A stretch of DNA of 64,000 bases, from NCBI GenBank assembly GCA_020634875.1, contig JACKAX010000011.1, positions 33,777 through 97,776 of the forward strand, in the 5' to 3' direction. The position numbers and the translations under genes are program-made. The notes under the pieces were generated by a model. It did no database searches. It was not told the origin of the DNA and saw only the letters and a program-made list of their open reading frames with translations. The stretch comes from Anaerolineales bacterium (GTDB lineage Bacteria; Chloroflexota; Anaerolineae; Anaerolineales; JABWBV01). This document shows, in pieces, positions 37,088-43,595 of the stretch (its first letter is position 1; the number at the start of each line of letters is the position of its first letter).

Positions 37088-37154
37088 CTCTCCCCGAAGG
37101 GAGACACTCCCCGAAGGAAGCACTCCCCTGAGGGAGACACTCCCGCCTGGGAGA
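37088..37154 (+). repeat. Four tandem 16-18-base hairpin units
   Basis: Four consecutive units of the form CACTCCCxxxxGGGAGA repeat with a 16-18-base period, each able to pair CTCCC with GGGAG. The last is followed by ATTTTT, so it could terminate plus-strand transcripts. Confidence 0.6.
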
Positions 37155-37223
37155 GATTTTTCAACTTTACCAAAGAAAAATCTTGCGCGCAACACCAATT
37201 TACAGCGCCCGAAAAACTGAATA

Positions 37224-37277
37224 GGCCGGGCGAGAGAACCACTCCTCACGGTCGCCGTTCTGACGACTCGCCCGGCC
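37224..37277. repeat. Inverted repeat with 11-base arms
   Basis: GGCCGGGCGAG and CTCGCCCGGCC are perfectly complementary around 32 bases, and an inner AGAAC/GTTCT stem supports a folded RNA or a cruciform in the early control region. Confidence 0.6.
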
Positions 37278-37432
37278 ACCCCCCTCCGGGCATTCCCGCA
37301 CCCTCACTATACCCGTTCACCTCACCCCGTGTCGTAAAAGTGTCCCTTAACGCAAAACGGCCCTGCCGGGATGCAGGACCGTCCGCTGTGCGACCTGCGT
37401 CGCACCAAAATTGACCTAACGGAGATTATACC

Positions 37433-37729
37433 ATGTCCACCGTCTACCTCCTCCACTTTGAGCGCCCGATCAGCGCCAACCACACCACCCAACACTACCT
37501 CGGCTCTACGCGCGACCTCGACACCCGCCTGCACCAACACCAAACCGGTCAATCTCAGGCCCGCCTGCCCACCGTTGCCCATGACCTCGGCATCGACATG
37601 ATCCTCGCCCGCACCTGGCCCGGTGGCCGCGACCTGGAACGCCGCCTCAAAAATCGGCACGAAGGCAAACGCCTCTGCCCGATCTGCAACCCCCGCGCCC
37701 TGGCACGCGCCACCGCCAAGGAACTGTGA
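37433..37729 (+). CDS. GIY-YIG domain protein (putative nuclease)
   Basis: The 98-residue protein has the compact GIY-YIG fold: MSTVYLLHF at the start (in place of the GIY strand), then QHYLGSTRDLDTRLHQHQTGQ, with a catalytic-type Arg in the helix and Glu in DLERRLKNRHEGKRLCPIC. Such small domains occur in repair and homing nucleases, and in many phages as orphan proteins. It is the first gene of the early unit. Its role in the phage is not known. RBS GGAG is eight bases upstream. Confidence 0.8.
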   Translation: MSTVYLLHFERPISANHTTQHYLGSTRDLDTRLHQHQTGQSQARLPTVAHDLGIDMILARTWPGGRDLERRLKNRHEGKRLCPICNPRALARATAKEL

Positions 37730-37781
37730 TGTCCTTCGGCACCTGGGCCGACCCGCCCACCCCACCACAGGAGAAATCCCC

Positions 37782-38102
37782 ATGTCCATCCCCATCCCCG
37801 TCGGATACCTCATCCAAAAAATCGAATTCATCCCCCCGGAAGTCAAAATTGCCAGCAGCAACCAATCCCGTTTTGTCTGGCTCCACGAACGCCTCCTCGA
37901 CATGAAAGTCAACAATGGCTCCCTCATGCTCACCGTGCCAGACGTGAAAATAGCCAAAGCCATATATGCCAATATCACCGCCTTCAGCAAACGCAATGGC
38001 GACAAACTCACCCCCCCCCGTGTCTACAAAGCCTATACATCCCCCGCCGACAACAAAGAAAACGGTCTGTATCACGTCTTTGTGGAGTGTAGAGCGAAAT
38101 GA
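37782..38102 (+). CDS. Phage early protein of unknown function
   Basis: The 106-residue protein starts at the ATG with AGGAG upstream; an in-frame longer frame begins in the previous gene and is rejected. It is a mixed alpha/beta protein (GYLIQKIEFIPPEV...VWLHERLL, then NGSLMLTVPDVKIAKAIYANI) without a family I recognise. Its last codons overlap the next start. Confidence 0.7.
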   Translation: MSIPIPVGYLIQKIEFIPPEVKIASSNQSRFVWLHERLLDMKVNNGSLMLTVPDVKIAKAIYANITAFSKRNGDKLTPPRVYKAYTSPADNKENGLYHVFVECRAK

Positions 38103-38419
38103 ACACCCCATTGCCCCACCCCAATCTCCCCCTCCTGTTTGACCTCACTTTGCTCGAACAGGCCAGCAAAATGCGCCAAACCATAGACGCCCTGCTCGGC
38201 CAACACCTCACCCCCCGGGAACGCCTGATCGCCCACTACCGCGACTTGGAAGCCCTCGCCGCCCACGGGGCCATCCTCGCCGTAGACCTTACCGTTGACA
38301 TCGCCTACATCCTCGAAGACGACCCCCGCAACGTCCCCGGCCTCGTCACCCTCGACCCCGAAACCCTCGCCGCCCGCACCCGCGACATGATCGCCATGCG
38401 CTCCAGGAGACTGAACTAA
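38099..38419 (+). CDS. Phage early protein of unknown function
   Basis: The 106-residue protein overlaps the previous gene by four bases (ATGA). It contains helical segments such as LEQASKMRQTIDALLGQHLTPRERLIAHYRDLEALAAHG. No family is recognised. Confidence 0.7.
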   Translation: MNTPLPHPNLPLLFDLTLLEQASKMRQTIDALLGQHLTPRERLIAHYRDLEALAAHGAILAVDLTVDIAYILEDDPRNVPGLVTLDPETLAARTRDMIAMRSRRLN

Positions 38420-38649
38420 TGGACGAATACTACGAAGTAGACATATTCGTCTGCGGCCAATACGTCGGCCGCCGCAAAATCGGCCTAAACTCCATCGTCG
38501 GGCTGCTACTCGCGGGCAACTATGCCCAGGGCGCGCAACAGGCCAGCGACATGATCGCCCATCTCGAAAAACAAATCGCTGCCAACGCACCGGCGGACGC
38601 CGGATCACCCCCGGCTAGCAGCCCTAGCGCCGATCCAGATTCGGCGTGA
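38419..38649 (+). CDS. Small phage early protein of unknown function
   Basis: The 76-residue protein begins at the base where the previous stop ends (TAATG). It has MDEYYEVDIFVCGQYVGRRKIGLNSIVGLLLAGN followed by a Pro/Ser/Ala-rich tail. No family is recognised. Confidence 0.65.
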   Translation: MDEYYEVDIFVCGQYVGRRKIGLNSIVGLLLAGNYAQGAQQASDMIAHLEKQIAANAPADAGSPPASSPSADPDSA

Positions 38650-38716
38650 AGCTCCTGAAACCGGGAGAGGCGGAACGGGAAAGGCCGCCTCTCCCCCAGG
38701 AATCCCACACGAAAAA

Positions 38717-38752
38717 AGCCCCCGGACGGCACTCGAAACTGCTCCGGGGGCT
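38717..38752 (-). terminator. Terminator-like hairpin, active on the minus strand only
   Basis: AGCCCCCGGA and TCCGGGGGCT form a 10-base-pair stem with a 16-base loop. On the minus strand it is followed by TTTTTT, while on the plus strand no T tract follows. No minus-strand gene lies between here and 46264, so it may stop antisense transcripts. Confidence 0.65.
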
Positions 38753-38792
38753 ACCGCCAACAAGCAGGCGGCCGCCTTATTGTAACAAGCTT

Positions 38793-40448
38793 ATGAAAAA
38801 TTTCTTACCCAAAATTATCCTCATCCTCCTGATATTCATCATGACCCTGGCCGCCTGCCTCCCCTCCGATCCCTACACCCTGCGCGCCGCCGCCGACACC
38901 CTCATCGAGGGTACCCACGTCGCCCAAACCGAAACCGCCGAAGCCGCCGTCCGCGCCAATCAGGAAGCCGTCCTCCAGCAAATGCAAACCCAACAGTCCA
39001 GTGACAACCTGTCCACCGCCACCGCCAACGTTGTCTTTTTGGATGCCACATCCACCGCGCTGGCCCTGGACGCCCGCGCCACCCAACAGGCCGCCACCCA
39101 GATTGCCGAGGCGACCCAGGCCGCGCAGATCGCCGAGGCGACCCGGAGCGCCGTCGAACTCGCCCAGCTGCAGGCCGGTGCCACGGCAACCCAGGCCGCC
39201 GAATCCCGGATCGCCGAGGCAGAGACGGCCAAACTCGCGCGGGAGAAGGTTATCACCTTCCTGCTATGGCTGGCGGTTTTCATCCTATCCGGCGTGGCAA
39301 TTTATCTGGCATTTCGCCTCGGCGAGATGTTCATCGCCACCTCCGCCCGGCAACGCTCCTGGATCCCAGGTGCAGAAACGTTTGCCTGGCAAACCACTCA
39401 GGGCCTGAGCCTCGTCCAACCTCGCAAAATGGTCTCCCCCGCCCTGCACCTGAACCAACACACCGGGCAGGCCACCATGCCCCAACTCACCCCCCCCGAC
39501 GCGCAACTCTATACCACCCTGGCCGCCCTCGCCGTAGAACTTCAGCGCGAAGTCAGCAAGCGCGCCCAATGGTTCACCCCCCAGGGTGGATCATTTGTAC
39601 CGATGCCTGAGCAGTCCCCCGCGGCGCAACTCCCCGCCCCGCCCGCTCTGGAACCGTTGCCCATGTTGGAGAAATACCATATTCTCATCGCCGGGTCCAC
39701 CGGCTCCGGCAAAACGCACACCGGCCGGTATTTGCTCCAGGGACGGCAAAACGCCATCGTCCTCGACCCCCACGACGATGGCTCTACCTGGCCGGAACAC
39801 TGCCAGGTGGTAGGCGGCGGCCGCGATTTCGAGACCATTGCCATGCGTGTGGGGCAGATGGTCGCGCTCATGGACGAACGCTACCACCTACGCGAGACCG
39901 GCGCACACAGCTTCCCGCCCGTCACCCTGGCCGTGGACGAAATCCCCGCCATCGTAGACCACGAACCTTCCATCGCCCGGCAGCTGATGCAGATCGGCAT
40001 GGAAGGCCGCAAAGTTGGCGTCTTTTTGGTCCTCCTCTCCCAATCCGTTTTAGTGCGCTCCCTCCGCATCGAAGGCCAGGGCGATCTGCGCGAAAACTTC
40101 GCCACCGTCCGCCTCAGCCCCCTCCCTGCTGGAGCCACCGAAAACACCCCGCGCACCGCCACCGTCATCATCGGCAACCTGAACAAACCCCAGTCAGAAA
40201 GCCAATTCCTGGTCCCCCAACTCGGCCCCGGCCAGACGCATCCCCAGGCCCGCTTTGACCTGACCTCCCTCCCCGCCCCTGTCCCCTCCACCGCCGAACA
40301 GGCCATCGCAGAAGCCGCCCGGATTCGCACCCTGCACGCGCAAGGCTTGAGCCTAAATGAAATCCAACGCCAGGTCTTCGGCTACTCAGGCGGCAACGCC
40401 TACGAAATCACAAAAACTGTCATCGAAGGCAGTACTACTACGAATTAG
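38793..40448 (+). CDS. Membrane-anchored FtsK/HerA-like ATPase
   Basis: Started at ATG 38793, the protein has 551 residues. It begins with a lipoprotein-type signal (lipobox LAAC, cysteine near residue 22). About 120 residues of Ala/Thr/Gln-rich coiled coil follow, then a transmembrane helix (VITFLLWLAVFILSGVAIYLAF) and a cytosolic ATPase domain. That domain has Walker A IAGSTGSGKTHTG, Walker B VTLAVDEIPAI and VFLVLLSQS, the arrangement of FtsK-type DNA pumps. The C-terminal SLNEIQRQVFGYSGGNAYE resembles an FtsK-gamma-like DNA-binding end. A longer frame back to 38646 lacks the signal sequence context and is rejected. It would pump or move DNA at the membrane; in a phage this is unusual. Confidence 0.8.
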   Translation: MKNFLPKIILILLIFIMTLAACLPSDPYTLRAAADTLIEGTHVAQTETAEAAVRANQEAVLQQMQTQQSSDNLSTATANVVFLDATSTALALDARATQQAATQIAEATQAAQIAEATRSAVELAQLQAGATATQAAESRIAEAETAKLAREKVITFLLWLAVFILSGVAIYLAFRLGEMFIATSARQRSWIPGAETFAWQTTQGLSLVQPRKMVSPALHLNQHTGQATMPQLTPPDAQLYTTLAALAVELQREVSKRAQWFTPQGGSFVPMPEQSPAAQLPAPPALEPLPMLEKYHILIAGSTGSGKTHTGRYLLQGRQNAIVLDPHDDGSTWPEHCQVVGGGRDFETIAMRVGQMVALMDERYHLRETGAHSFPPVTLAVDEIPAIVDHEPSIARQLMQIGMEGRKVGVFLVLLSQSVLVRSLRIEGQGDLRENFATVRLSPLPAGATENTPRTATVIIGNLNKPQSESQFLVPQLGPGQTHPQARFDLTSLPAPVPSTAEQAIAEAARIRTLHAQGLSLNEIQRQVFGYSGGNAYEITKTVIEGSTTTN

Positions 40449-40492
40449 CCAGTACGACGGCGATACGGGCGTATCGCTTACCGTCGTACTGG
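40449..40492 (+). repeat. Strong nested hairpin before the next gene
   Basis: The arms CCAGTACGACGG and CCGTCGTACTGG are perfect complements, and inside them CGATAC pairs with GTATCG. The 44-base element directly follows the ATPase stop codon and AAGGAG begins a few bases after it, so it may be an RNA processing or translation-control site. No T tract follows. Confidence 0.75.
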
Positions 40493-40505
40493 AAAGGAGC
40501 CTGCT

Positions 40506-40721
40506 ATGCCCATCACATCCATCTCCCTCACCATCGGCTTCGCCTGCCCAGAATGCGGCCATAAATGGAGCGAAGATTTCCTCGCCTTCTCTGAAGTCAA
40601 ATACTCAGACTGCGACGAAACCTTTTCATGGGCCGACGTCCTCACCGACGACGAACATAAAGCGGTAGATGCTGCCGCGCGAGAACTTGAAGCCATCCTG
40701 GAGGCGATAGATGAACGATGA
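40506..40721 (+). CDS. Small zinc-ribbon-like protein
   Basis: The 71-residue protein has CPECGHKWSEDFLAF near its start and a DCDETF motif, suggesting a single small metal site. It has a good RBS after the hairpin. It overlaps the next gene by 11 bases. No family is recognised. Confidence 0.65.
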   Translation: MPITSISLTIGFACPECGHKWSEDFLAFSEVKYSDCDETFSWADVLTDDEHKAVDAAARELEAILEAIDER

Positions 40722-41241
40722 AATGGATCTCGGCCCCTGCTGCGCCTGCGGCCAAACGAAACCCGACGTGCGGAACATCGTCAGCCTGCATAAACGTTAT
40801 CCCCCCTCCGAATTGGCTTATCGCAGAACAAGCGGTTGGGGCTGCTTTCAATGCGGCCTTCCAATGGAAGGCGCAAATACCGTCGTTTGCGATGAGTGCC
40901 TGGAAACCGGTGTCCCCATCCGCTTTGCCGTCCTCGGCTACCTGACCGCCCCCGAACACCTCCGCATCCCCCTTGAGCAGCTCACCGAACCCTTCGACCA
41001 CGACTACTTCAAACACCCCGAAACCTGGCAACTCACCTGGTGGACCCAATCGCTCGACCAACCCCGTTGCTCCCTCTCCGCCTGCAAACAAACTATCGAA
41101 GACGACATCCCCATCCGCATCTGGAAACCAGGCCGCAACGTCGAAGCCGCCTTCCATTCAACCTGTTTCAACCTTCTCAGCAGCATCCGCCCTGATTTGT
41201 TGCAAGCCCCCGTCCGCATCGTGGACGACCTACCATTTTAG
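40711..41241 (+). CDS. Cys-rich phage protein of unknown function
   Basis: The 176-residue protein has at least three Cys-x-x-Cys pairs (CCACGQTKP, CFQCGLP, CDECLETG) and a further Cys in CSLSAC. It probably binds zinc. Its C-terminal part is acidic and aromatic. The function is unknown. Confidence 0.7.
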   Translation: MNDEMDLGPCCACGQTKPDVRNIVSLHKRYPPSELAYRRTSGWGCFQCGLPMEGANTVVCDECLETGVPIRFAVLGYLTAPEHLRIPLEQLTEPFDHDYFKHPETWQLTWWTQSLDQPRCSLSACKQTIEDDIPIRIWKPGRNVEAAFHSTCFNLLSSIRPDLLQAPVRIVDDLPF

Positions 41242-41251
41242 GAGTACCTAC

Positions 41252-42184
41252 ATGGCGAGTAAAAATATTTCCCCCGACGATAAACTTCTAAATTTTTTCC
41301 AACGCACACTGGACGTAAACCATGCGATATACGGCCTCGGCATCGATGTCCTCGCCGCCTACTCCCCCCTGCTCGCCACCCTCATCCCTGCCTACATGAT
41401 CTACCGCAACACAACCGATCACCTGGCCTTCCCGACGTGGATCGCCCTGGCCGCGGCCATTGCGACGGAGGTGCTCGGTATCTCGGCGGTCCACACGACG
41501 ATCTCCTTTTGGCAATATAACAACGCCTTGACTCGGAAAGGTGATCTGCGCTCCCCGTTTTGGATTGCGCTGGGGACGTCCGTGGCCTATATCGCCATCG
41601 TCCTCATCGTCAACACCGTCCTCGACGCCGCAGGAGGCACCGCCAGCGTAAAGGTGATCGCCTCCGGCACGTTGAGTCTCCTCTCCCTGGTCGGAGCCTT
41701 AATTGTCGCCGTCCGCGCCCAACACGCCCTCCGCCTCACCGGCCAAGACCCCGCCACCGTCCAGAAACAAACGGACACCGAACGGGAACTGCGTGAAAAA
41801 CTGCGCGACCTGAACGACCAGGTCAAAACCCTGAACACCGCCAACCAAAAGCTGAATACCCAGGCGACACACCTGAACACGGAAAACGAACGCCTGAACA
41901 TCCTGACCACAGAATTGAACACGGCGAACGAAACTCTGAATACCCAGGTGACACACCTGAACACGGAAAATCAACGCCTGAACACGCACGTGTCACGGCT
42001 GAACGTTTACCGAACAATTTTCAACGCCGACCTGGACGCCGCCGAACGCGTGCGCGCCGCCCATGCCCAATGGCCGGACGCCTCCCAGAACGCCCTCAGC
42101 CAAATCCTGAACATCCCCAAGGCGACGCTGAACAACCATTGGCCGCAGAATGGACATCATCGAACATCCCCCGTACAGGAGTGA
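41252..42184 (+). CDS. Membrane protein with long coiled coil and C-terminal helix-turn-helix-like end
   Basis: The 310-residue protein starts at ATG 41252 with GGAG upstream; the longer frame upstream is a shadow. Four transmembrane helices (about residues 28-150) are followed by about 100 residues of LNT-type heptads (LNTANQKLNTQATHLNTENERLN), a parallel coiled coil. The end is ASQNALSQILNIPKATLNNHWPQ, which looks like a short helix-turn-helix. A membrane-tethered, coiled-coil DNA-binding protein is suggested but not proven. It sits between the Cys-rich gene and the initiator genes. Confidence 0.75.
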   Translation: MASKNISPDDKLLNFFQRTLDVNHAIYGLGIDVLAAYSPLLATLIPAYMIYRNTTDHLAFPTWIALAAAIATEVLGISAVHTTISFWQYNNALTRKGDLRSPFWIALGTSVAYIAIVLIVNTVLDAAGGTASVKVIASGTLSLLSLVGALIVAVRAQHALRLTGQDPATVQKQTDTERELREKLRDLNDQVKTLNTANQKLNTQATHLNTENERLNILTTELNTANETLNTQVTHLNTENQRLNTHVSRLNVYRTIFNADLDAAERVRAAHAQWPDASQNALSQILNIPKATLNNHWPQNGHHRTSPVQE

Positions 42185-42189
42185 ACATC

Positions 42190-42426
42190 ATGATCCATAT
42201 CCAACTTAACGACACCTACACCCTCCACGCCAGGCGCAACAAACTCACCGTCAAAATCACCGCCCTCAGCCCGACCGAGAGTACCTTCACCATCACCGGC
42301 CGCGGCGTAGAAAACCCTGCCCAACCCCGCATCATGTCCACCCTTGCCCTCGCCAAATGGCTCATCCAAAACAAAGCCACCCGCACCAAACGCAAAAACA
42401 CTTCATCAAATTCGCCTAATTCGTGA
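42190..42426 (+). CDS. Small phage protein of unknown function
   Basis: The 78-residue protein starts at ATG 42190 inside a longer frame whose first part is a shadow of the previous gene. It is beta-rich (IHIQLNDTYTLHARRNKLTVKITALSPTESTFTITGRGV). Its last codons overlap a copy of a dispersed repeat. Confidence 0.6.
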   Translation: MIHIQLNDTYTLHARRNKLTVKITALSPTESTFTITGRGVENPAQPRIMSTLALAKWLIQNKATRTKRKNTSSNSPNS

Positions 42427-42441
42427 AATTCGTGGCAAAAA
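42405..42441. repeat. Dispersed 9-base-period repeat, copy a
   Basis: AATTCGCCTAATTCGTGAAATTCGTGGC-type units with a nine-base period overlap the end of the gene at 42190. They belong to the family also seen at 46145, 46492, 55349 and 62286. Confidence 0.6.
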
Positions 42442-42731
42442 AGCCCCCCATAAAAAGACACATCCCCGACACCCCAAGGCCAAATATGCTAAAACCAACC
42501 CAAACCCACCCTCCCACCTGCCCCATCTGCCACGCCCTCCGCGCCGCCATCCCCCCCGGCGAAAATGGCCTCACCGCCTGGGAAGCCCACACCGTCTTCT
42601 CCCGGCTCGGCCTCGACCCCGCCGGGCCGGCCGAGTCCACCCGCTGGCTCATCAACCACGGCTGGACCGAAATCCGCCTTCACACCCGTCTCGACCGAGA
42701 CCCCAGTTTTGCCCCAGGAGACCTAAAATGA
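42423..42731 (+). CDS. Small phage protein with a Cys pair
   Basis: The frame runs from ATG 42423 (102 residues), but ATG 42486 is a likely start because the first part reads through a repeat. The protein has CPICHAL and a helical C terminus (WEAHTVFSRLGLDPAGPAESTRWLINHGW). No family is recognised. Confidence 0.6.
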   Translation: MKFVAKKPPIKRHIPDTPRPNMLKPTQTHPPTCPICHALRAAIPPGENGLTAWEAHTVFSRLGLDPAGPAESTRWLINHGWTEIRLHTRLDRDPSFAPGDLK

Positions 42732-43000
42732 GCAGAAATCAGTATTGGCTCGACGAACGCGGCCAACTCGCCCTCGTTCCCTCCCCCCCGCCCTCCCCGT
42801 TACACGTTTACCGTATCGAAATCCGTGGCGACGACGATGTGAGCTACATCGAAGCCGCCAACATCCGCATGGCCATCCATGCCGCCCTCTACGAATTCCC
42901 CCACGCCGCCCACGTCGAAATCGTCGCCGATCTCCATGCCAGAGATTGCACCCTAGCCGAGCTCGCCCAGCGCGAACCCGGCCTGTTCGAGGAGGCATAA
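42728..43000 (+). CDS. Small phage protein of unknown function
   Basis: The 90-residue protein shares four bases with the previous gene. It contains YWLDERGQLALVPSPPPSP and a later EAANIRMAIHAALYEFPHAAHVEIVADLHA. No family is recognised. Confidence 0.65.
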   Translation: MSRNQYWLDERGQLALVPSPPPSPLHVYRIEIRGDDDVSYIEAANIRMAIHAALYEFPHAAHVEIVADLHARDCTLAELAQREPGLFEEA

Positions 43001-43263
43001 TGCCCGTCGAATACAGCGACCCCGAAGAAATCCTCGGCGAGTGGATTCGCCCGCGCGCCGAGGCCATGTCCGGCCACCTGGTCGTGCGGATGGATGCAGA
43101 CATCGAAGCAACGTGGCTGATCGCCGCCTGTAGCATCCGCTTTGACGCCGCGCAGGCGGAGTTCTGCGAGTCGAAGAGCTACGAAGACCTCGGAAAAGCC
43201 GCGTACATTCGCTGCGTGGATTGCCTGGCTAACCAAACCCACTACCAACGCCCAGGAGGATAA
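43000..43263 (+). CDS. Small phage protein of unknown function
   Basis: The 87-residue protein starts at the ATG overlapping the previous stop by one base, with GGAGG a few bases upstream. It is an acidic helical protein with a Cys pair near its end (YIRCVDCLA). No family is recognised. Confidence 0.65.
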   Translation: MPVEYSDPEEILGEWIRPRAEAMSGHLVVRMDADIEATWLIAACSIRFDAAQAEFCESKSYEDLGKAAYIRCVDCLANQTHYQRPGG

Positions 43264-43593
43264 ATGCCCCTTCCCACCCCCACCCCCACCATTTTGGGGA
43301 GTATAGGGAATGTTCTGATTGGCGTACTGCCCGATCCGCAGGTGGTCCCCGGCCAGCAGTGGATTTGTTTAACCGACAATTTTTCGGGGATTGCCCTGAC
43401 CCAATTTCTGGGTGCAAACTGGCATCTCTCCCCCGATTCCCGGTGGATCATGCTCCCCCATGATGCGGACGTTGATTACCGGCTCAAGATACTGATCGAC
43501 CTCTGCGCGGCGATCCGGCTGAGCGCACCGCATCTGGTCCAGCTCGAACTGCAATTGACGGACCCGGGACCGGTTGAAAACCCCAGGGATTAA
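43264..43593 (+). CDS. Small phage protein of unknown function
   Basis: The 109-residue protein begins directly after the previous stop, with AGGAGG just upstream. It has a hydrophobic start (TILGSIGNVLIGVLPD) and a later leucine-rich helix (YRLKILIDLCAAIRLSAPHLVQLELQL). No family is recognised. Confidence 0.65.
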   Translation: MPLPTPTPTILGSIGNVLIGVLPDPQVVPGQQWICLTDNFSGIALTQFLGANWHLSPDSRWIMLPHDADVDYRLKILIDLCAAIRLSAPHLVQLELQLTDPGPVENPRD

Positions 43594-43595
43594 TC

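Larger units (their letters stand above)
36977..37432. promoter_or_regulatory. Structured region between integrase and first early gene
   Basis: No protein gene is supported. The region contains a tandem set of four short CTCCC/GGGAG hairpins (37088-37154), an inverted repeat with 11-base arms (37224-37234 and 37267-37277) with an inner stem, and a hairpin GTGCGAC/GTCGCAC at 37388-37405. GGAG lies eight bases before the ATG at 37433. It must hold the promoters of the divergent integrase and early units, and likely repressor sites, though no repressor gene is seen in this window. Confidence 0.5.

Noticed and set aside
37088..37154. Four short repeats considered as a CRISPR array
   Set aside because: The units are directly adjacent without spacers and each is itself palindromic; no cas gene is near.
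36971..37414. A 147-residue plus-strand open frame across the integrase upstream region
   Set aside because: It runs through hairpin repeats, has no ribosome binding site, and its composition is that of structured noncoding DNA.
38646..38792. Extension of the FtsK-like gene to an upstream ATG
   Set aside because: The extra residues precede the lipobox signal and include a terminator-like hairpin; ATG 38793 starts a clean signal sequence.
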